Assembly: GCA_003158705.1 (NCBI GenBank)
Contig: PMKX01000089.1
Location: 7,176-24,069 of the forward strand
Source of the DNA: Actinomycetota bacterium
GTDB taxonomy: Bacteria > Actinomycetota > Thermoleophilia > UBA2241
Length of the DNA: 16,894 nt
Direction of reading: 5' to 3'
Shown here: one piece after another, positions 1 through 10,000 of the stretch
Layout of the letters: each line of letters begins with the position of its first letter
How positions within the stretch are numbered: position 1 is the stretch's first letter
Translations under genes and position numbers: made by a program
The notes under the pieces: generated by a model
Database searches by the model: none
The model's input: only the letters and a program-made list of their open reading frames with translations
Told to the model about the DNA's origin: nothing

Positions 1-390
1 CGGCGGCCCCTGGTGCACGGCGGCACCCGTGGGCACCCCGCCGTGCACCCAAACGTCGACCGCGGTGGGCCCTACGCCGAGCTCAAGGACGACGCGCGTG
101 AGCGACTCCTGCACGGCGACCTGCCCGAGCCGCACCAACATGCAAGCGGTGCCCACACTCGGGTGGCCGGCAAAGGGCAGCTCGGTCTCCGGCGTGAAGA
201 TGCGCACGCGCGCATCGCCGCCGCTTTCGGGCGGCGTGACAAACGTCGTCTCGGAGAGGTTCATCTCCCTGGCGATGGCCTGCATCTGTTCCTCGCTGAG
301 GCCTTCGGCATGCGGGAACACCGCCAAAGGATTCCCGGCCAGCGGCCGGTCGGTGAACACATCGACCTGATACATCTCGAGCGTCGTCAT
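1..390 (-). CDS. PhzF-family isomerase/epimerase, 5' part only (C-terminus lost at window edge)
   Basis: The first 130 residues are present; the rest lies beyond position 1. The N-terminus [20 protein letters not shown] (residues 6-25) is the PhzF/YddE opening signature. NLSETTFV (44-51) holds Glu47, the expected catalytic glutamate, and [18 protein letters not shown] follows at about 75-92. Known members fold like diaminopimelate epimerase; PhzF isomerises a phenazine precursor, but most homologues have unknown substrates, so no specific reaction is claimed. The ATG at 390-388 overlaps the stop of the tsaC-like gene (ATGA), which suggests coupling. No clear Shine-Dalgarno site is visible, and an in-frame ATG at 375 is an alternative start. 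Family assignment is firm; function and total length are unknown. Confidence 0.9.
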   Translation of the reverse strand, partial: MTTLEMYQVDVFTDRPLAGNPLAVFPHAEGLSEEQMQAIAREMNLSETTFVTPPESGGDARVRIFTPETELPFAGHPSVGTACMLVRLGQVAVQESLTRVVLELGVGPTAVDVWVHGGVPTGAAVHQGPP

Positions 391-1103
391 GGTGTGGGCA
401 GATCGTCGCGCCGGCGGGTGAGCATCTCGGCGATCTCAGACTCGCCCCACTCCCCCGCCCGCATGATCTGCCAACCTCCTCCCTCTTCGTAGCGGCTGAG
501 ATCGAGGACCGTGGAGGCGCGACCGTCGGCGGGGCCGCCATCCAGCAGCAGGTCGCAGGCGGCCAGCACACCGGCGTCGACCTCCTCAAGCGACCTGACC
601 TCATCCTCGGCGCCGCTCGGATTGGCGCTGGAAGCGATCAGCGGATACGGCAGAGTCGCCAGTAGACGCGCGGCGGCAGACCAGCGCGGCACGCGCACGC
701 CCAGCGTGCGCACGACGCCCTCGCGCCGCCGCAAGCCCAGGACCGAGGTGTTCACGTGCGTCACCTCGCCCGGCGGCGGATAGGCGAAGTCCTCCGGATA
801 GGGGATCACGAGCGTCACCGGCCCTGGCAGCAAACGATAGAACGCATCGCGCAGGCGGCCGCCGACGGTGATGCTGGCCAAGAGCACCTCTCGCGTCGGG
901 AACACGACCTGCAACGGTTTGTCGGCGGCACGCCCTTTGGCGGCCTGGATGGCGCGGCCGACCGCCGGGTCCAGTACTCCCCCGACCCCGTACACGGTGT
1001 CGGTGGGAAAGCACATGAGGTGCGCCGACGCCACCGCAGCAGTCAAGCGCAGCGACTCGACCGGCGTGAGCGTGGCGAGATCGATGCGCTGCTGCTCGGT
1101 CAC
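387..1103 (-). CDS. tsaC: L-threonylcarbamoyladenylate synthase (Sua5/YrdC/TsaC family)
   Basis: The predicted 238-residue cytosolic enzyme makes threonylcarbamoyl-AMP from threonine, bicarbonate and ATP, the first step of tRNA t6A37 modification. Visible family motifs are FPTDTVYG (32-39), [11 protein letters not shown] (56-66, the KxR and KPL elements), LLPGPVT (91-97), RVP (138-140), SSANPSG (158-164) and STVLDL (197-202). The length fits a protein with the YrdC domain alone; the extra C-terminal Sua5 domain of about 340-residue forms is absent. The GTG start at 1103 overlaps the hisF stop as GTGA, with GGAGG about 10 bases upstream. Its place at the end of a histidine operon is unusual, and the sequence shows no metabolic link to histidine. 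Sua5 or YwlC would be equivalent names. Confidence 0.92.
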   Translation of the reverse strand: MTEQQRIDLATLTPVESLRLTAAVASAHLMCFPTDTVYGVGGVLDPAVGRAIQAAKGRAADKPLQVVFPTREVLLASITVGGRLRDAFYRLLPGPVTLVIPYPEDFAYPPPGEVTHVNTSVLGLRRREGVVRTLGVRVPRWSAAARLLATLPYPLIASSANPSGAEDEVRSLEEVDAGVLAACDLLLDGGPADGRASTVLDLSRYEEGGGWQIMRAGEWGESEIAEMLTRRRDDLPTP

Positions 1104-1927
1104 GCCGGCGATCCTCCCGGCAGCCGCTCGCTGTCCGGCGGCGCACCTCCGGGTCCGGCAGCGATGGGCCGCACGCGGACCCCGCGGCCGGCCAGGTACT
1201 CCTTGGCCGCCGCGATCGTGTACGTGCCGAAGTGGAAGATCGAGGCCGCCAGCACGGCGTCGGCCTCACCCTCCAGAAGGCCTTCAGCGAGATGCGCGAG
1301 CGTACCCACACCGCCCGAGGCGATGACCGGCACATCCACTGCCCGCGCGATGGTGCGCGTGAGCTCAAGGTCATAGCCGTCCAGGGTGCCGTCACGATCC
1401 ATGCTGGTGAGCATGATCTCGCCGGCACCGAGTTCGGTCGCGCGCACCGCCCATTCCTCGACATCGAGGTCGGTGGGTGTGCGCCCGCCGTGCACGTAGA
1501 CCTCCCAGCCCGCCGTGTCCGTCGGGCGCCGCTTGGCGTCCAGCGCCAGCACCATGCACTGCGAGCCGAAGCGCGCGGCGCAGCGGCGCAGCAACTGCGG
1601 GTCCTCGACGGCGGCCGTGTTGACGGTCACCTTGTCGGCGCCGGCCGCCAGGACCCGGCGCACATCCTCGACGGAGCGCAGACCGCCGCCGATGGTGAAC
1701 GGGATGAACACCCGTTCGGCGCAGCGCGTCGCCAGCTCTACGATGATCTCACGGCGCTCATGGGAGGCCGTGATGTCGAGAAACACGAGCTCGTCGGCGC
1801 CCTCGTGGTCGTAGCGCGCCGCCAGCTCCACAGGGTCGCCGGCGTCGCGCAGGCCTACGAAGTTGACCCCCTTCACGACCCTGCCGTCGCGCACGTCGAG
1901 ACACGGGATGATGCGCTTGCTGAGCAC
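1100..1927 (-). CDS. hisF: Imidazole glycerol phosphate synthase, cyclase subunit HisF
   Basis: The 275-residue (beta/alpha)8 barrel uses ammonia delivered by HisH to convert PRFAR into imidazole glycerol phosphate and AICAR. The opening KRIIPCLDV places catalytic Asp11, and LALDAKRR places the second catalytic Asp130. Phosphate-binding loops are visible as TIGGGLRS (78-85) and ASGGVG near residue 225. The start is GTG at 1927, matching the usual [12 protein letters not shown] opening; its G is also the last base of the hisA TAG stop (TAGTG). Typical HisF proteins have about 250-255 residues. Here a Gly/Pro-rich tail of about 20 residues follows the usual C-terminal helix, and its stop overlaps the next start codon. 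The HisH partner is encoded two genes upstream. Confidence 0.97.
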   Translation of the reverse strand: MLSKRIIPCLDVRDGRVVKGVNFVGLRDAGDPVELAARYDHEGADELVFLDITASHERREIIVELATRCAERVFIPFTIGGGLRSVEDVRRVLAAGADKVTVNTAAVEDPQLLRRCAARFGSQCMVLALDAKRRPTDTAGWEVYVHGGRTPTDLDVEEWAVRATELGAGEIMLTSMDRDGTLDGYDLELTRTIARAVDVPVIASGGVGTLAHLAEGLLEGEADAVLAASIFHFGTYTIAAAKEYLAGRGVRVRPIAAGPGGAPPDSERLPGGSPA

Positions 1928-2649
1928 TACCGCAGCACCGCCGTGGCCTCAGCCAGCGTGAAAACCTTCTCGTACAGCGCCCGCCCGACGATGACCCCAT
2001 CCACAGTGGGGACCGAGAGTCGGCGCAGCCGGCGAAGATCGTCGAGGCGAGCCACGCCACCGGAGAGCACCATGGTCAGCTTGACCGCTGCGGCCAGTTC
2101 CTCGAGCTGCTCCAGGTTGGGGCCGCCGAGCATGCCGTCGCGGGCCACGTCGGTGTAGACGACGCGCTGCGCACCGCACTCCTCCAGGTGATGCAAGAAG
2201 CGCTGGGCGCTCATCTGCGAGCGCTGCTGCCAACCATGCGTAGCTACCATGCCCTCGTCACAATCCACGCCCACGACCAGCCGGTCGCCAAGCACCTTGA
2301 TGGCCGTCTCGAGCAGGTCGCCGCCGGTGGCCGCCGCCGTGCCCAGCACCGCCCAGCGCACCCCAGTATCGGCCACCAAAGCGAGGTTGTCCTGCGTGCG
2401 GATCCCGCCGCCGTACTGCACCGGGATCCGCACTGCCGCGACGATCGCGGCGACCGTCGCGAAGTTGACGAGCTCCCCGGTGCGCGCCGCGTCAAGGTCG
2501 ACGACATGCAGCGCCTCGGCGCCTTGCGCCTGCCACTCCAGCGCCAGGCGCACCGGGTCCTGGCCGAAGACCGTCGCCTGGTCGAAGTCGCCTCGGCGCA
2601 GGCGCACGGCCTTGCCGGCCTGGATATCGATAGCCGGGTAGAGGATCAC
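1927..2649 (-). CDS. hisA: ProFAR isomerase HisA
   Basis: HisA performs the Amadori rearrangement of ProFAR to PRFAR, the substrate of HisHF. The 240-residue length is standard for the (beta/alpha)8 barrel. YPAIDI gives catalytic Asp8 and VGVDCDEG gives the second catalytic Asp129. YGGGIR (79-84) and LSGGVA (about 195-200) are the two phosphate-binding loops, and [13 protein letters not shown] lies between the catalytic residues and the second loop. A tryptophan-pathway double role (PriA, as in many actinobacteria) cannot be excluded by eye. The start is GTG at 2649, overlapping the hisH stop as GTGA. The stop TAG shares one base with the hisF start. Confidence 0.96.
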   Translation of the reverse strand: MILYPAIDIQAGKAVRLRRGDFDQATVFGQDPVRLALEWQAQGAEALHVVDLDAARTGELVNFATVAAIVAAVRIPVQYGGGIRTQDNLALVADTGVRWAVLGTAAATGGDLLETAIKVLGDRLVVGVDCDEGMVATHGWQQRSQMSAQRFLHHLEECGAQRVVYTDVARDGMLGGPNLEQLEELAAAVKLTMVLSGGVARLDDLRRLRRLSVPTVDGVIVGRALYEKVFTLAEATAVLR

Positions 2650-3284
2650 GCTCCCGTCGTCTCCCCGCCCACGCTGCGCACGAAGTTGGCCAGCAGACGC
2701 AGACCGACGGCGGAACTCTTCTCAGGGTGGAACTGCACAGCCCACACGTTGTCGCGCGCGACCGCCGCCACCACCTCGCCGCCGTAGTCGGCGACCGCCG
2801 CCACGATGCTACGGTCGGCCGGTCGCGCGGCATACGAGTGCACGAAGTAGAGCGAAGCCGGCTGTGGCAGCTCGGCCGCCATGGCCTTCCCGGCCGGCAG
2901 CCAGCGCACCTCGTTCCAACCGATGTGCGGCACCTTCAGGCTCGTCTCGAGGCGCTCGACCGTGCCGGCGAAGACGCCCAGACCGGCTTGCGGGTCGCCC
3001 TCGCTGCTACCCTCGAAGAGCAGCTGCATGCCGAGGCACACGCCCAGGAACGGCACGCCGGCGGCGATCTGTGCCAACACGGCCTCGCCGAGCCCCGACT
3101 CGGCAAGTCGAGTGGCGCCGTGCTGAAAAGCGCCCACGCCGGGCAAGACCACGCCGGCCGCGCTGCGCAGCGCGGCGGCGTCTCGCGTGACGCGCACGCG
3201 AGCGCCGGAACGCTCCAAGGCTTTGGCGACACTGGCCAGGTTGCCCATGTCGCAGTCGACGACGGCGATCTCAGGCGCAGGCAT
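2646..3284 (-). CDS. hisH: Imidazole glycerol phosphate synthase, glutaminase subunit HisH
   Basis: This 212-residue class I (triad) glutamine amidotransferase releases ammonia from glutamine and channels it to HisF. VLPGVGAF (46-53) forms the oxyanion region. GVCLGMQLLF (81-90) carries the nucleophile Cys83. PHIGWN (119-124) is a HisH-specific motif, and VQFHPEKSS (183-191) provides His186 and Glu188, completing the triad. The start ATG at 3284 lies 11 bases after the hisB stop and has no clear Shine-Dalgarno site, so initiation may depend on ribosomes arriving from hisB. The stop overlaps the hisA GTG. Confidence 0.96.
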   Translation of the reverse strand: MPAPEIAVVDCDMGNLASVAKALERSGARVRVTRDAAALRSAAGVVLPGVGAFQHGATRLAESGLGEAVLAQIAAGVPFLGVCLGMQLLFEGSSEGDPQAGLGVFAGTVERLETSLKVPHIGWNEVRWLPAGKAMAAELPQPASLYFVHSYAARPADRSIVAAVADYGGEVVAAVARDNVWAVQFHPEKSSAVGLRLLANFVRSVGGETTGA

Positions 3285-3295
3285 GGGAAGGCGGC

Positions 3296-3886
3296 TTACA
3301 GCGTGCCCTTGGTGGACGGCACCACGTCAGGATCGCCGTGCCGTTCGCAGGCCACGGCCAGCGCTCTGGCCACGCCCTTGAAGACCGCCTCCACGACATG
3401 GTGCGCGTCGTCTCCGCTGAGCACGCGGATGTGCAACGTCATGCCTGACTGGTTGACCAGCGAGCGGAAGAAGTGCGCCGTGAGGTCGGCGTCGAACTCG
3501 CCCACTCGCGCTCCCGAGAGCGCCAGATCGTGCTGCAGGTGAGGTCGTCCCGAGAGATCGATGGCCACCAGCGCCAGCGCCTCGTCCATGGGTAGCACGC
3601 ACGAGCCGTAGCGCCGAATACCGCGACGTTCGCCCAACGCGTCGCGCAGCGCTTGGCCCAGGGCCAAGCCGATGTCCTCCACCGTATGGTGGCCGTCGAC
3701 GTCCAGGTCACCCTGGGCATGCACGGTCAGGTCGAAGCCGCCATGGTGGGCGAAGAGCTCGAGCATGTGGTCGAGGAAGCCGATGCCCGTCTGCACCTCG
3801 GCCCTCCCCGTCCCGTCGAGGTCGAGGGCCAGTTCGATCTTTGTCTCGGTAGTGGACCGGCGTACTTCTGCGCGACGTGGGTCCAT
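3296..3886 (-). CDS. hisB: Imidazoleglycerol-phosphate dehydratase HisB (monofunctional)
   Basis: The enzyme dehydrates imidazole glycerol phosphate to imidazole acetol phosphate at a di-manganese site. The two metal-binding repeats are visible as GHHTVED (65-71) and DAHHVVEAVFKG (160-171). FLDHMLELFAHHGG lies at 37-50 and the C-terminus is STKGTL, usual for the family. At 196 residues it is the monofunctional form, without the N-terminal histidinol phosphatase of enteric HisB. The ATG at 3886 is chosen because GAGGAG lies 4 bases upstream and it gives the normal N-terminus. An in-frame ATG at 3898 would overlap the hisD stop as ATGA and add four residues. The open frame reaching 3982 adds only low-complexity Arg/Ala sequence. 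Confidence 0.95.
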   Translation of the reverse strand: MDPRRAEVRRSTTETKIELALDLDGTGRAEVQTGIGFLDHMLELFAHHGGFDLTVHAQGDLDVDGHHTVEDIGLALGQALRDALGERRGIRRYGSCVLPMDEALALVAIDLSGRPHLQHDLALSGARVGEFDADLTAHFFRSLVNQSGMTLHIRVLSGDDAHHVVEAVFKGVARALAVACERHGDPDVVPSTKGTL

Positions 3887-3889
3887 GTC

Positions 3890-3894
3890 ACTCC

Positions 3895-3895
<1 letters not shown>
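3890..3895 (-). promoter_or_regulatory. Shine-Dalgarno site deciding the hisB start
   Basis: On the minus strand GAGGAG ends 4 bases before the ATG at 3886. It overlaps the last base of the hisD stop codon, so a ribosome finishing hisD is placed directly on it. It supports the ATG at 3886 over the one at 3898, for which the GAGGAG would lie inside the coding sequence. Confidence 0.6.
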
Positions 3896-5153
<1,258 letters not shown>

Positions 5154-5157
<4 letters not shown>

Positions 5158-5786
5158 GGGGCCTCGACCACCGCCCGCAGGCGCTCCACGAGAGCGCCGA
5201 TCTCGTCGCCGAGCAGTACACGGGCGGCACGGTTGGCCACCAGGCGCAGGCTGCAGCGAGCGATCTCCTCACGCTCGATGAGGCCGCCCGCGCGTAGCGC
5301 GGCGCCGCTCCTCACCAGGCTGACGACACCGTCGGCCAATCCCGCGGCAGCGCCCATCTCGGGCGCGTCGTATACGGGCACGATCTCGGCCTGACGCCCG
5401 CTGCGCTCGAAGTGCCGCCGCGCGGCGCGTGGATACGGGGTCGCCACGCGCAGCCGGCCGAGCCGACGCGTGCGCGCCTCCGCACCGCGGGTTGCCGCGA
5501 ACATGAGCCGACCCGCCGCCAGGCGCAGATCAAAGAGCTCACACACGTCTCGGCCTTGCTCCAGCAGCACGTCCTTGCCGACCAGTCCGAGGTCGGCGAC
5601 CCCGGACTCTACGTACACGGGGACGTCGCGCGGCCTCAGGGTCATGACGGTGGTGCCGTCGTCGAGCGTACACAGAGGCCGTCCGTGCGCACCGCGCAGC
5701 GGCTCCACGGGCAGCCCAACGGCTGCCAGAAGGTCCACAGAGGAGGCCCAACCGGCGCCGCCCGAGAGCGCCAGTCGCAGGCTCAT
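5154..5786 (-). CDS. hisG: ATP phosphoribosyltransferase catalytic subunit, short form (HisG-S), with diverged motifs
   Basis: HisG joins ATP and PRPP in the first, committed step of histidine synthesis. At 210 residues it is the short form lacking the ACT-like regulatory domain, which agrees with hisZ directly upstream. Recognisable parts are RPRDVPVYVESGVADLGLVG (51-70) with KDVLLE just after, RVATPYPRAARRHFE (113-127) and GLADGVVSLVRSGAALRAGG (149-168). Several usually conserved elements differ. The N-terminal PKGR-like motif reads LSGGAGW (7-13). The GSVE motif reads PVYD (137-140). The PRPP loop, normally DxxxTGxTL, reads SLVRSGAAL. The protein may still work with HisZ, but catalytic competence is not assured. 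ATG 5786 overlaps the hisZ stop (ATGA), with GGGAG 4 bases upstream. Confidence 0.9.
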
Positions 5787-6979
5787 GAGACTCCCAAGGC
5801 GCGCAGGACTTGATGCCAAGAGCCGCGCACGTCTCGCCCGTCTGCCAGTTCGAGGTGGTACTGCCCTTCGCCGCGTTCGAGTGAAGGCGGCGAGAGTGAC
5901 TGCTTGCCCGCCGGCAGGGCCGCTACGGCGATGCCGGCGCGGCGCAGCTCAGCCGCTCGCTCCGGCTCCTCCAGGCCGCCGGCGAAGGCCAGCGGCAGCT
6001 CCTCCGCCAGAGACACGCCGGCCTCGACCAGCGCCTCATGCAGGCGGTCGAGGCCGATCGCACAGCCGACCGCCGGGATCTGCCAATCGAAACGTGCCAT
6101 CAGACCGTCGTACCGCCCCCCTGAGGCGATCGGCAAGCCCACCCCAGGGGCGTAGGCCTCGAAAACCAACCCGCCGTAGTAACGCAGATCCTGGTGCAGA
6201 CCAAGGTCGAAGATGAGACGGTCGCCGAAGCCGGATTCGCTGACCAAGTCGCGCACCGCCTGCAGATGGTCGAGAGCCGCCTCCATGCCGCTGGTCGTGG
6301 CCAGACGTCGCGCCTGGGTCAGCGACTCTCGACCGCCGGCTTGCTCAAGGCTCTTCTCCAAGGCCCGGCGTGCGTCGTCGCCCAGGCCGGCGTTGGCCAC
6401 GATCGTCTCGAGCAACGGGTAGTCGCGTTCGGCCAGAGCCTCGAGCGTGGCCTCGGCGTCCGCGGGCGTCAGCTGCAACGAGGCGACCAGGGCGGTGTGG
6501 AACGCCGTGGTGCCGAGACTCACGCGGAACTCCGGCAAGCCGCTGGCGGCAAGCACGTCGCACAGAAGGGTCACGATCTCGGCGTCGGTAGCCTCCGTGC
6601 CCAGACCCAGTAGCTCCGCCCCTGCCTGAGAGAACTCGCCGTGCTGGCCACGACGCACGGCGAGCGGCCGAAACGAGTCGGCCACGTAGCAGAAACGCAG
6701 CGGCAGCGGCTTGTCGCGAAAGCGCGTGGCCGCCAGACGCGCCACGGGCACGGTCATGTCGGTGCGCAGCATGAGCTCCCGACCCTGCTCGTCGAAGAGG
6801 CGCAGACCGGCGCCCAGAGTGTCGTCGCCGGCACGCTGCAGCATCTCGGCGAACTCGACCGTGGGCGTGCGCACCTCGCCGTAGCCGAAGCACGCGAAGC
6901 GGCGCCGCAGGACTTCCTCGATCGCGTGGACTTCCGCCACCTCAGCAGGCAGCACGTCGCGCATGCCCTCAGGAATCAT
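5783..6979 (-). CDS. hisZ: ATP phosphoribosyltransferase regulatory subunit HisZ (HisRS paralogue)
   Basis: HisZ resembles the class II histidyl-tRNA synthetase core and forms a hetero-octamer with short HisG, which it activates and through which histidine feedback acts. Visible parts are IPEGMRDVLP (2-11), LRTDMTVPVAR (71-81), a motif 2-like LRFCYVADSFRP (94-105), HGEFSQAGAELLG (113-125), GLHQDLRYYGGLVFEAY (260-276), GGRYDGL (287-293) and AIGLDRL (307-313). True HisRS has an RGLDYY-type motif with a catalytic Arg; here the region reads LHQDLRYYGG. With only 398 residues and no full anticodon-binding domain, this supports HisZ over HisS, as does the overlap with hisG. The ATG at 6979 has GGAGGG 7 bases upstream. 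This is the first gene of the histidine block. Confidence 0.94.
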   Translation of the reverse strand: MIPEGMRDVLPAEVAEVHAIEEVLRRRFACFGYGEVRTPTVEFAEMLQRAGDDTLGAGLRLFDEQGRELMLRTDMTVPVARLAATRFRDKPLPLRFCYVADSFRPLAVRRGQHGEFSQAGAELLGLGTEATDAEIVTLLCDVLAASGLPEFRVSLGTTAFHTALVASLQLTPADAEATLEALAERDYPLLETIVANAGLGDDARRALEKSLEQAGGRESLTQARRLATTSGMEAALDHLQAVRDLVSESGFGDRLIFDLGLHQDLRYYGGLVFEAYAPGVGLPIASGGRYDGLMARFDWQIPAVGCAIGLDRLHEALVEAGVSLAEELPLAFAGGLEEPERAAELRRAGIAVAALPAGKQSLSPPSLERGEGQYHLELADGRDVRGSWHQVLRALGVS

Positions 6980-6986
6980 CGTCGCA

Positions 6987-6992
6987 CCCTCC
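6987..6992 (-). promoter_or_regulatory. Strong Shine-Dalgarno site of hisZ
   Basis: GGAGGG on the minus strand lies 7 bases before the hisZ ATG. Most genes downstream in the block start inside stop/start overlaps; this is the strongest free-standing ribosome site of the block, consistent with hisZ being where ribosomes load. Confidence 0.6.
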
Positions 6993-7001
6993 AGACCCCG
7001 A

Positions 7002-7066
7002 CGGCCAGAAGGCCGCCGCGAACGCCACGTTCAGTGTATGGGAAGGCCGCCTGCCACGAAAGGCGG
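7002..7066 (-). other. dnaE-hisZ spacer with two GC hairpins
   Basis: The 94-base spacer (6980-7073) holds two small inverted repeats. One pairs 7047-7051 with 7062-7066 (CCGCC/GGCGG, 10-base loop). The other pairs 7002-7006 with 7011-7015 (CGGCC/GGCCG, 4-base loop). Neither is followed by a T-run on the minus strand, so they are weak as intrinsic terminators. They could slow polymerase or protect RNA ends between dnaE and the his block, but no role is shown by the sequence. Confidence 0.3.
7033..7061 (-). promoter_or_regulatory. Possible promoter for the his block
   Basis: On the minus strand a TACACT hexamer (7033-7038) fits a TAnnnT -10 box and lies 17 bases after TTTCGT (7056-7061), a poor -35 match. 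Transcription would begin roughly 50 bases before the hisZ ATG. It is in the only sizeable gap before the his genes, which is the main reason for reporting it. The -35 match is weak, and read-through from dnaE is equally possible. Confidence 0.25.
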
Positions 7067-7073
7067 GGGCGCC

Positions 7074-10000
7074 TCAGAGGCCGATCTGGATGCAGCTCTC
7101 ACCGAGCAGTGCCTTGAGCTCGGCGTACAGACCTGTGGCGGGCGCCACGCGCAGGTCGTCGCCGACCTGCAGCCGCGCCCGCGTCTCGGCAGTGACCATC
7201 TGCAGCACGACCGGTACACGGCCCGGGAAGCCGGCCAAAATCTCCTTGAGCTCGTCCAAGAGGCTGGGCCGCACCCGCTCAGCGTCGATGACCACCGTCA
7301 GCGGACGCGACTCGCTGACGCCGCCGAAGGGGCGTACCTCCATGGCGACCAGCTTCACGTCGTCCTGGCTCTTGCGGTCGATGCGACCCTTGACCTTGAC
7401 GATGGCGTCTTCTACCAGCAGGTCGCGATACTGCTCGGCCACCTTGCTGAAGACGACCACCTCGCAGCCGCCGTCCACGTCGTCGAGCCGAAAGACGAGC
7501 ATGATGCCGCCGCTCCTGGTCGCTTTGCGCTGCAGGTTGGAGATGATGCCGCCCGTCCACAGCACCGTCCCGTCGGCGCTCTCGGCCAGGGCGCCCACGT
7601 TGGTGTCCACTTCCTGGCGCAACTGGTCGCGCAGATCCTGGAGTGGATGAGCCGAGACGTAGAGGCCCAAGGCCTCCTTCTCGAGGCGCAGACGCACGTC
7701 GGGCGGGTACTCGTCCGCGCCGATCGGCCCGTGCTGAGCCGGCCCGGACGCGTCTCCCCCGTCGAACATGTCGATCTGGCCGATCGCGGCGGCTCTGCGC
7801 CGGCGATCGCCGGCGGCGGACGCCGCCGGCAGCGCCTCCAGCATGCCTTTGCGCGTGTCGCCGGTGGAGTCGAAGGCGCCGCACTTGATGAGCGCCTCCA
7901 GCGTTCGCCGGTTGGCCACGCTCGAATCGACCCGGGCACAGAACTCGTGCAGCGACGTGAACGGCTTGTCGCCACGAGCGGCGATGATCGCCTCGATGGC
8001 TCCCCTGCCCACGCCCTTGACGGCGTTGAGCCCAAAACGAATCTTGTCTTCGACCACGGTGAAACCCACGTCGCTCTCGTTCACGTCCGGCGGCAGCACC
8101 TTGATGCCCATCTCGTGACACTGGTTGACGTAGAACGGCACCTTGTCCTTGGTGTTCATCACGCTGGAGATGACGGCCGCCATGTATTCGACCGCGAAGT
8201 TCGCCTTCAGGTAGGCGGTCCGATAGCTGATCAGGGCGTAGCAGGCGGCGTGGCTCTTGTTGAACGAGTAGTCGCCGGTAGCCTCGAACTGGCTCCAGAG
8301 CTTGCGTGCCACAGCGTCGGGGACGCCGCTGGCCCGCAGACCCTTCATCAGCGGCTCACGCAGGCTCGCCATCAACTTCTTGTCCTTCTTGCTGATCGCC
8401 TTGCGCAGGTCGTCGGCCTGCGCTGGGGAGAATCCGCCCACCCGGCGGGCGATAGCCATGTACTGCTCCTGGTAGATCGTCACCCCATGGGTCGGCTCGA
8501 GGATGGGGCGCAGGCTCTCATGCTCATAGACGATGGAGGCAGGGTCGCGCTTGCCGCGCGCGTAGGCCGAGATGTACTGCATGGGCCCTGGCCGGTAGAG
8601 GGCGACGATGGCGATCAGGTCGTCGAACTGCGTCACGCCCACCTCGCGCAGGGCCTCGCGCATACCGCCGCTCTCGAACTGGAAGACGCCGGTGGCATCG
8701 CCCCGGGCCAGCATGTCGTACGTGGCGGCATCGTCCATCGGCAGGCGGTCGATCTCCAGACACAGCCCGTGGCTCTTCTCGATGAGCACCAAGGCGGCTT
8801 CGATCACGTCCAGGTTGCGCAGACCGAGAAAGTCCATCTTGAGCAGGCCGAGACGGGCGACGTCGCCCATATCGAATTGGGTGACGAGCTCGGCGTCGCC
8901 CTTCTGCTGCAAGGGCACGTAGTCGGTGAGCGGCCGGTCGCTGATGACCACACCGGCCGCGTGGATGGAGTCGTTGCGGCGCAGACCCTCCAGGGCGCGC
9001 GCCAGGTCGACGACATCCTTCACCTGCGGCTCGCTGTCGTAGGCCTGACGCAGCTCGGATCCTGCCGCCAGGGCCTGGTCGAACGTGGCCGGCGGCGCCT
9101 GCTCGGGGATCATCTTGGCGATGCGGTCGCCGACGATGTAGGGCAGGCCCATCACGCGGGCGGCGTCGCGCGTGGCAGCGCGCGCCGCCAGGGTGCCGAA
9201 GGTGATGATCTGTGCGACCCGATCGCGGCCGTACTTGTCGGCCACGTACTGGATCACCTCGTCCCGGCGCGCCACCGAGAAGTCCATGTCGATGTCCGGC
9301 ATCGACTTGCGGCCCGGGTTGAGAAAGCGTTCGAAGAGCAGATCGTACTTGAGTGGGTCCAGGTCGGTGATGCCCAGCGCGTAGGAGACGATGCTGCCGG
9401 CCGCCGAACCGCGTCCGGGCCCCACAGCGATGCCGGCGTCCTTGGCGAACTTGACGAAGTCCCAGACGATGAGGAAGTAGGCGCTGAAGCCCATGGTATC
9501 GATCGTCGCGAGCTCGAACTCGACCCGCTCCTGCACCTCCGCTCCCGCATCCTTGCCATAGCGGCGCACGATGCCCTCCTGGGCGAGATGGCGCAGGTAG
9601 CCGGCTTCGTCATAGCCCTCGGGCACCGGGAAGCGCGGCAACTGGTGGCCGCCAAACTCGAGCTCCACCTCACAGCGTGCGGCTATCTCGATAGTGGCGT
9701 CGCACGACTCAGGGTAGTCGGCGAAGCGCTCGCGCATCTCCTGCGGCGACTTCAGGTAGAGCTCGTCCGTGCCGTAGCGCAGGCGGTCCTCGTCGTCGAG
9801 GCTGCTCTGCGTCTGGATGCACAGCAGGGCATCATGGGCGCGAGCATCCTCGTGGCGCAAGTAGTGCACGTCGTTAGAGGCCACGGTCCTCAGGCCGGCG
9901 CGGGTAGCTAGCCCCGCGAGCTTGGGCAGCACCTCGCGCTGCTCGGTCAAGCCGGCGTCCTGAAGCTCCACGAACGTGTTCTCGACGCCGAAGATGCCCA

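Noticed and set aside
5783..6979. Histidyl-tRNA synthetase (HisS) as the identity of the gene
   Set aside because: It lacks the RGLDYY catalytic arginine motif and the complete anticodon-binding domain, and overlaps a short hisG, which points to HisZ.
7047..7066. Intrinsic terminator after dnaE
   Set aside because: The stem is only 5 bp with a 10-base loop and no T-run follows on the transcribed strand, so it is listed only as a hairpin.
6963..9911. Very long open frame on the plus strand (about 980 codons) antisense to dnaE
   Set aside because: It mirrors the codon frame of dnaE in GC-rich DNA, where stops are rare. Its protein is His/Asp/Val/Leu-rich with no family motif, while dnaE on the other strand has every expected domain.
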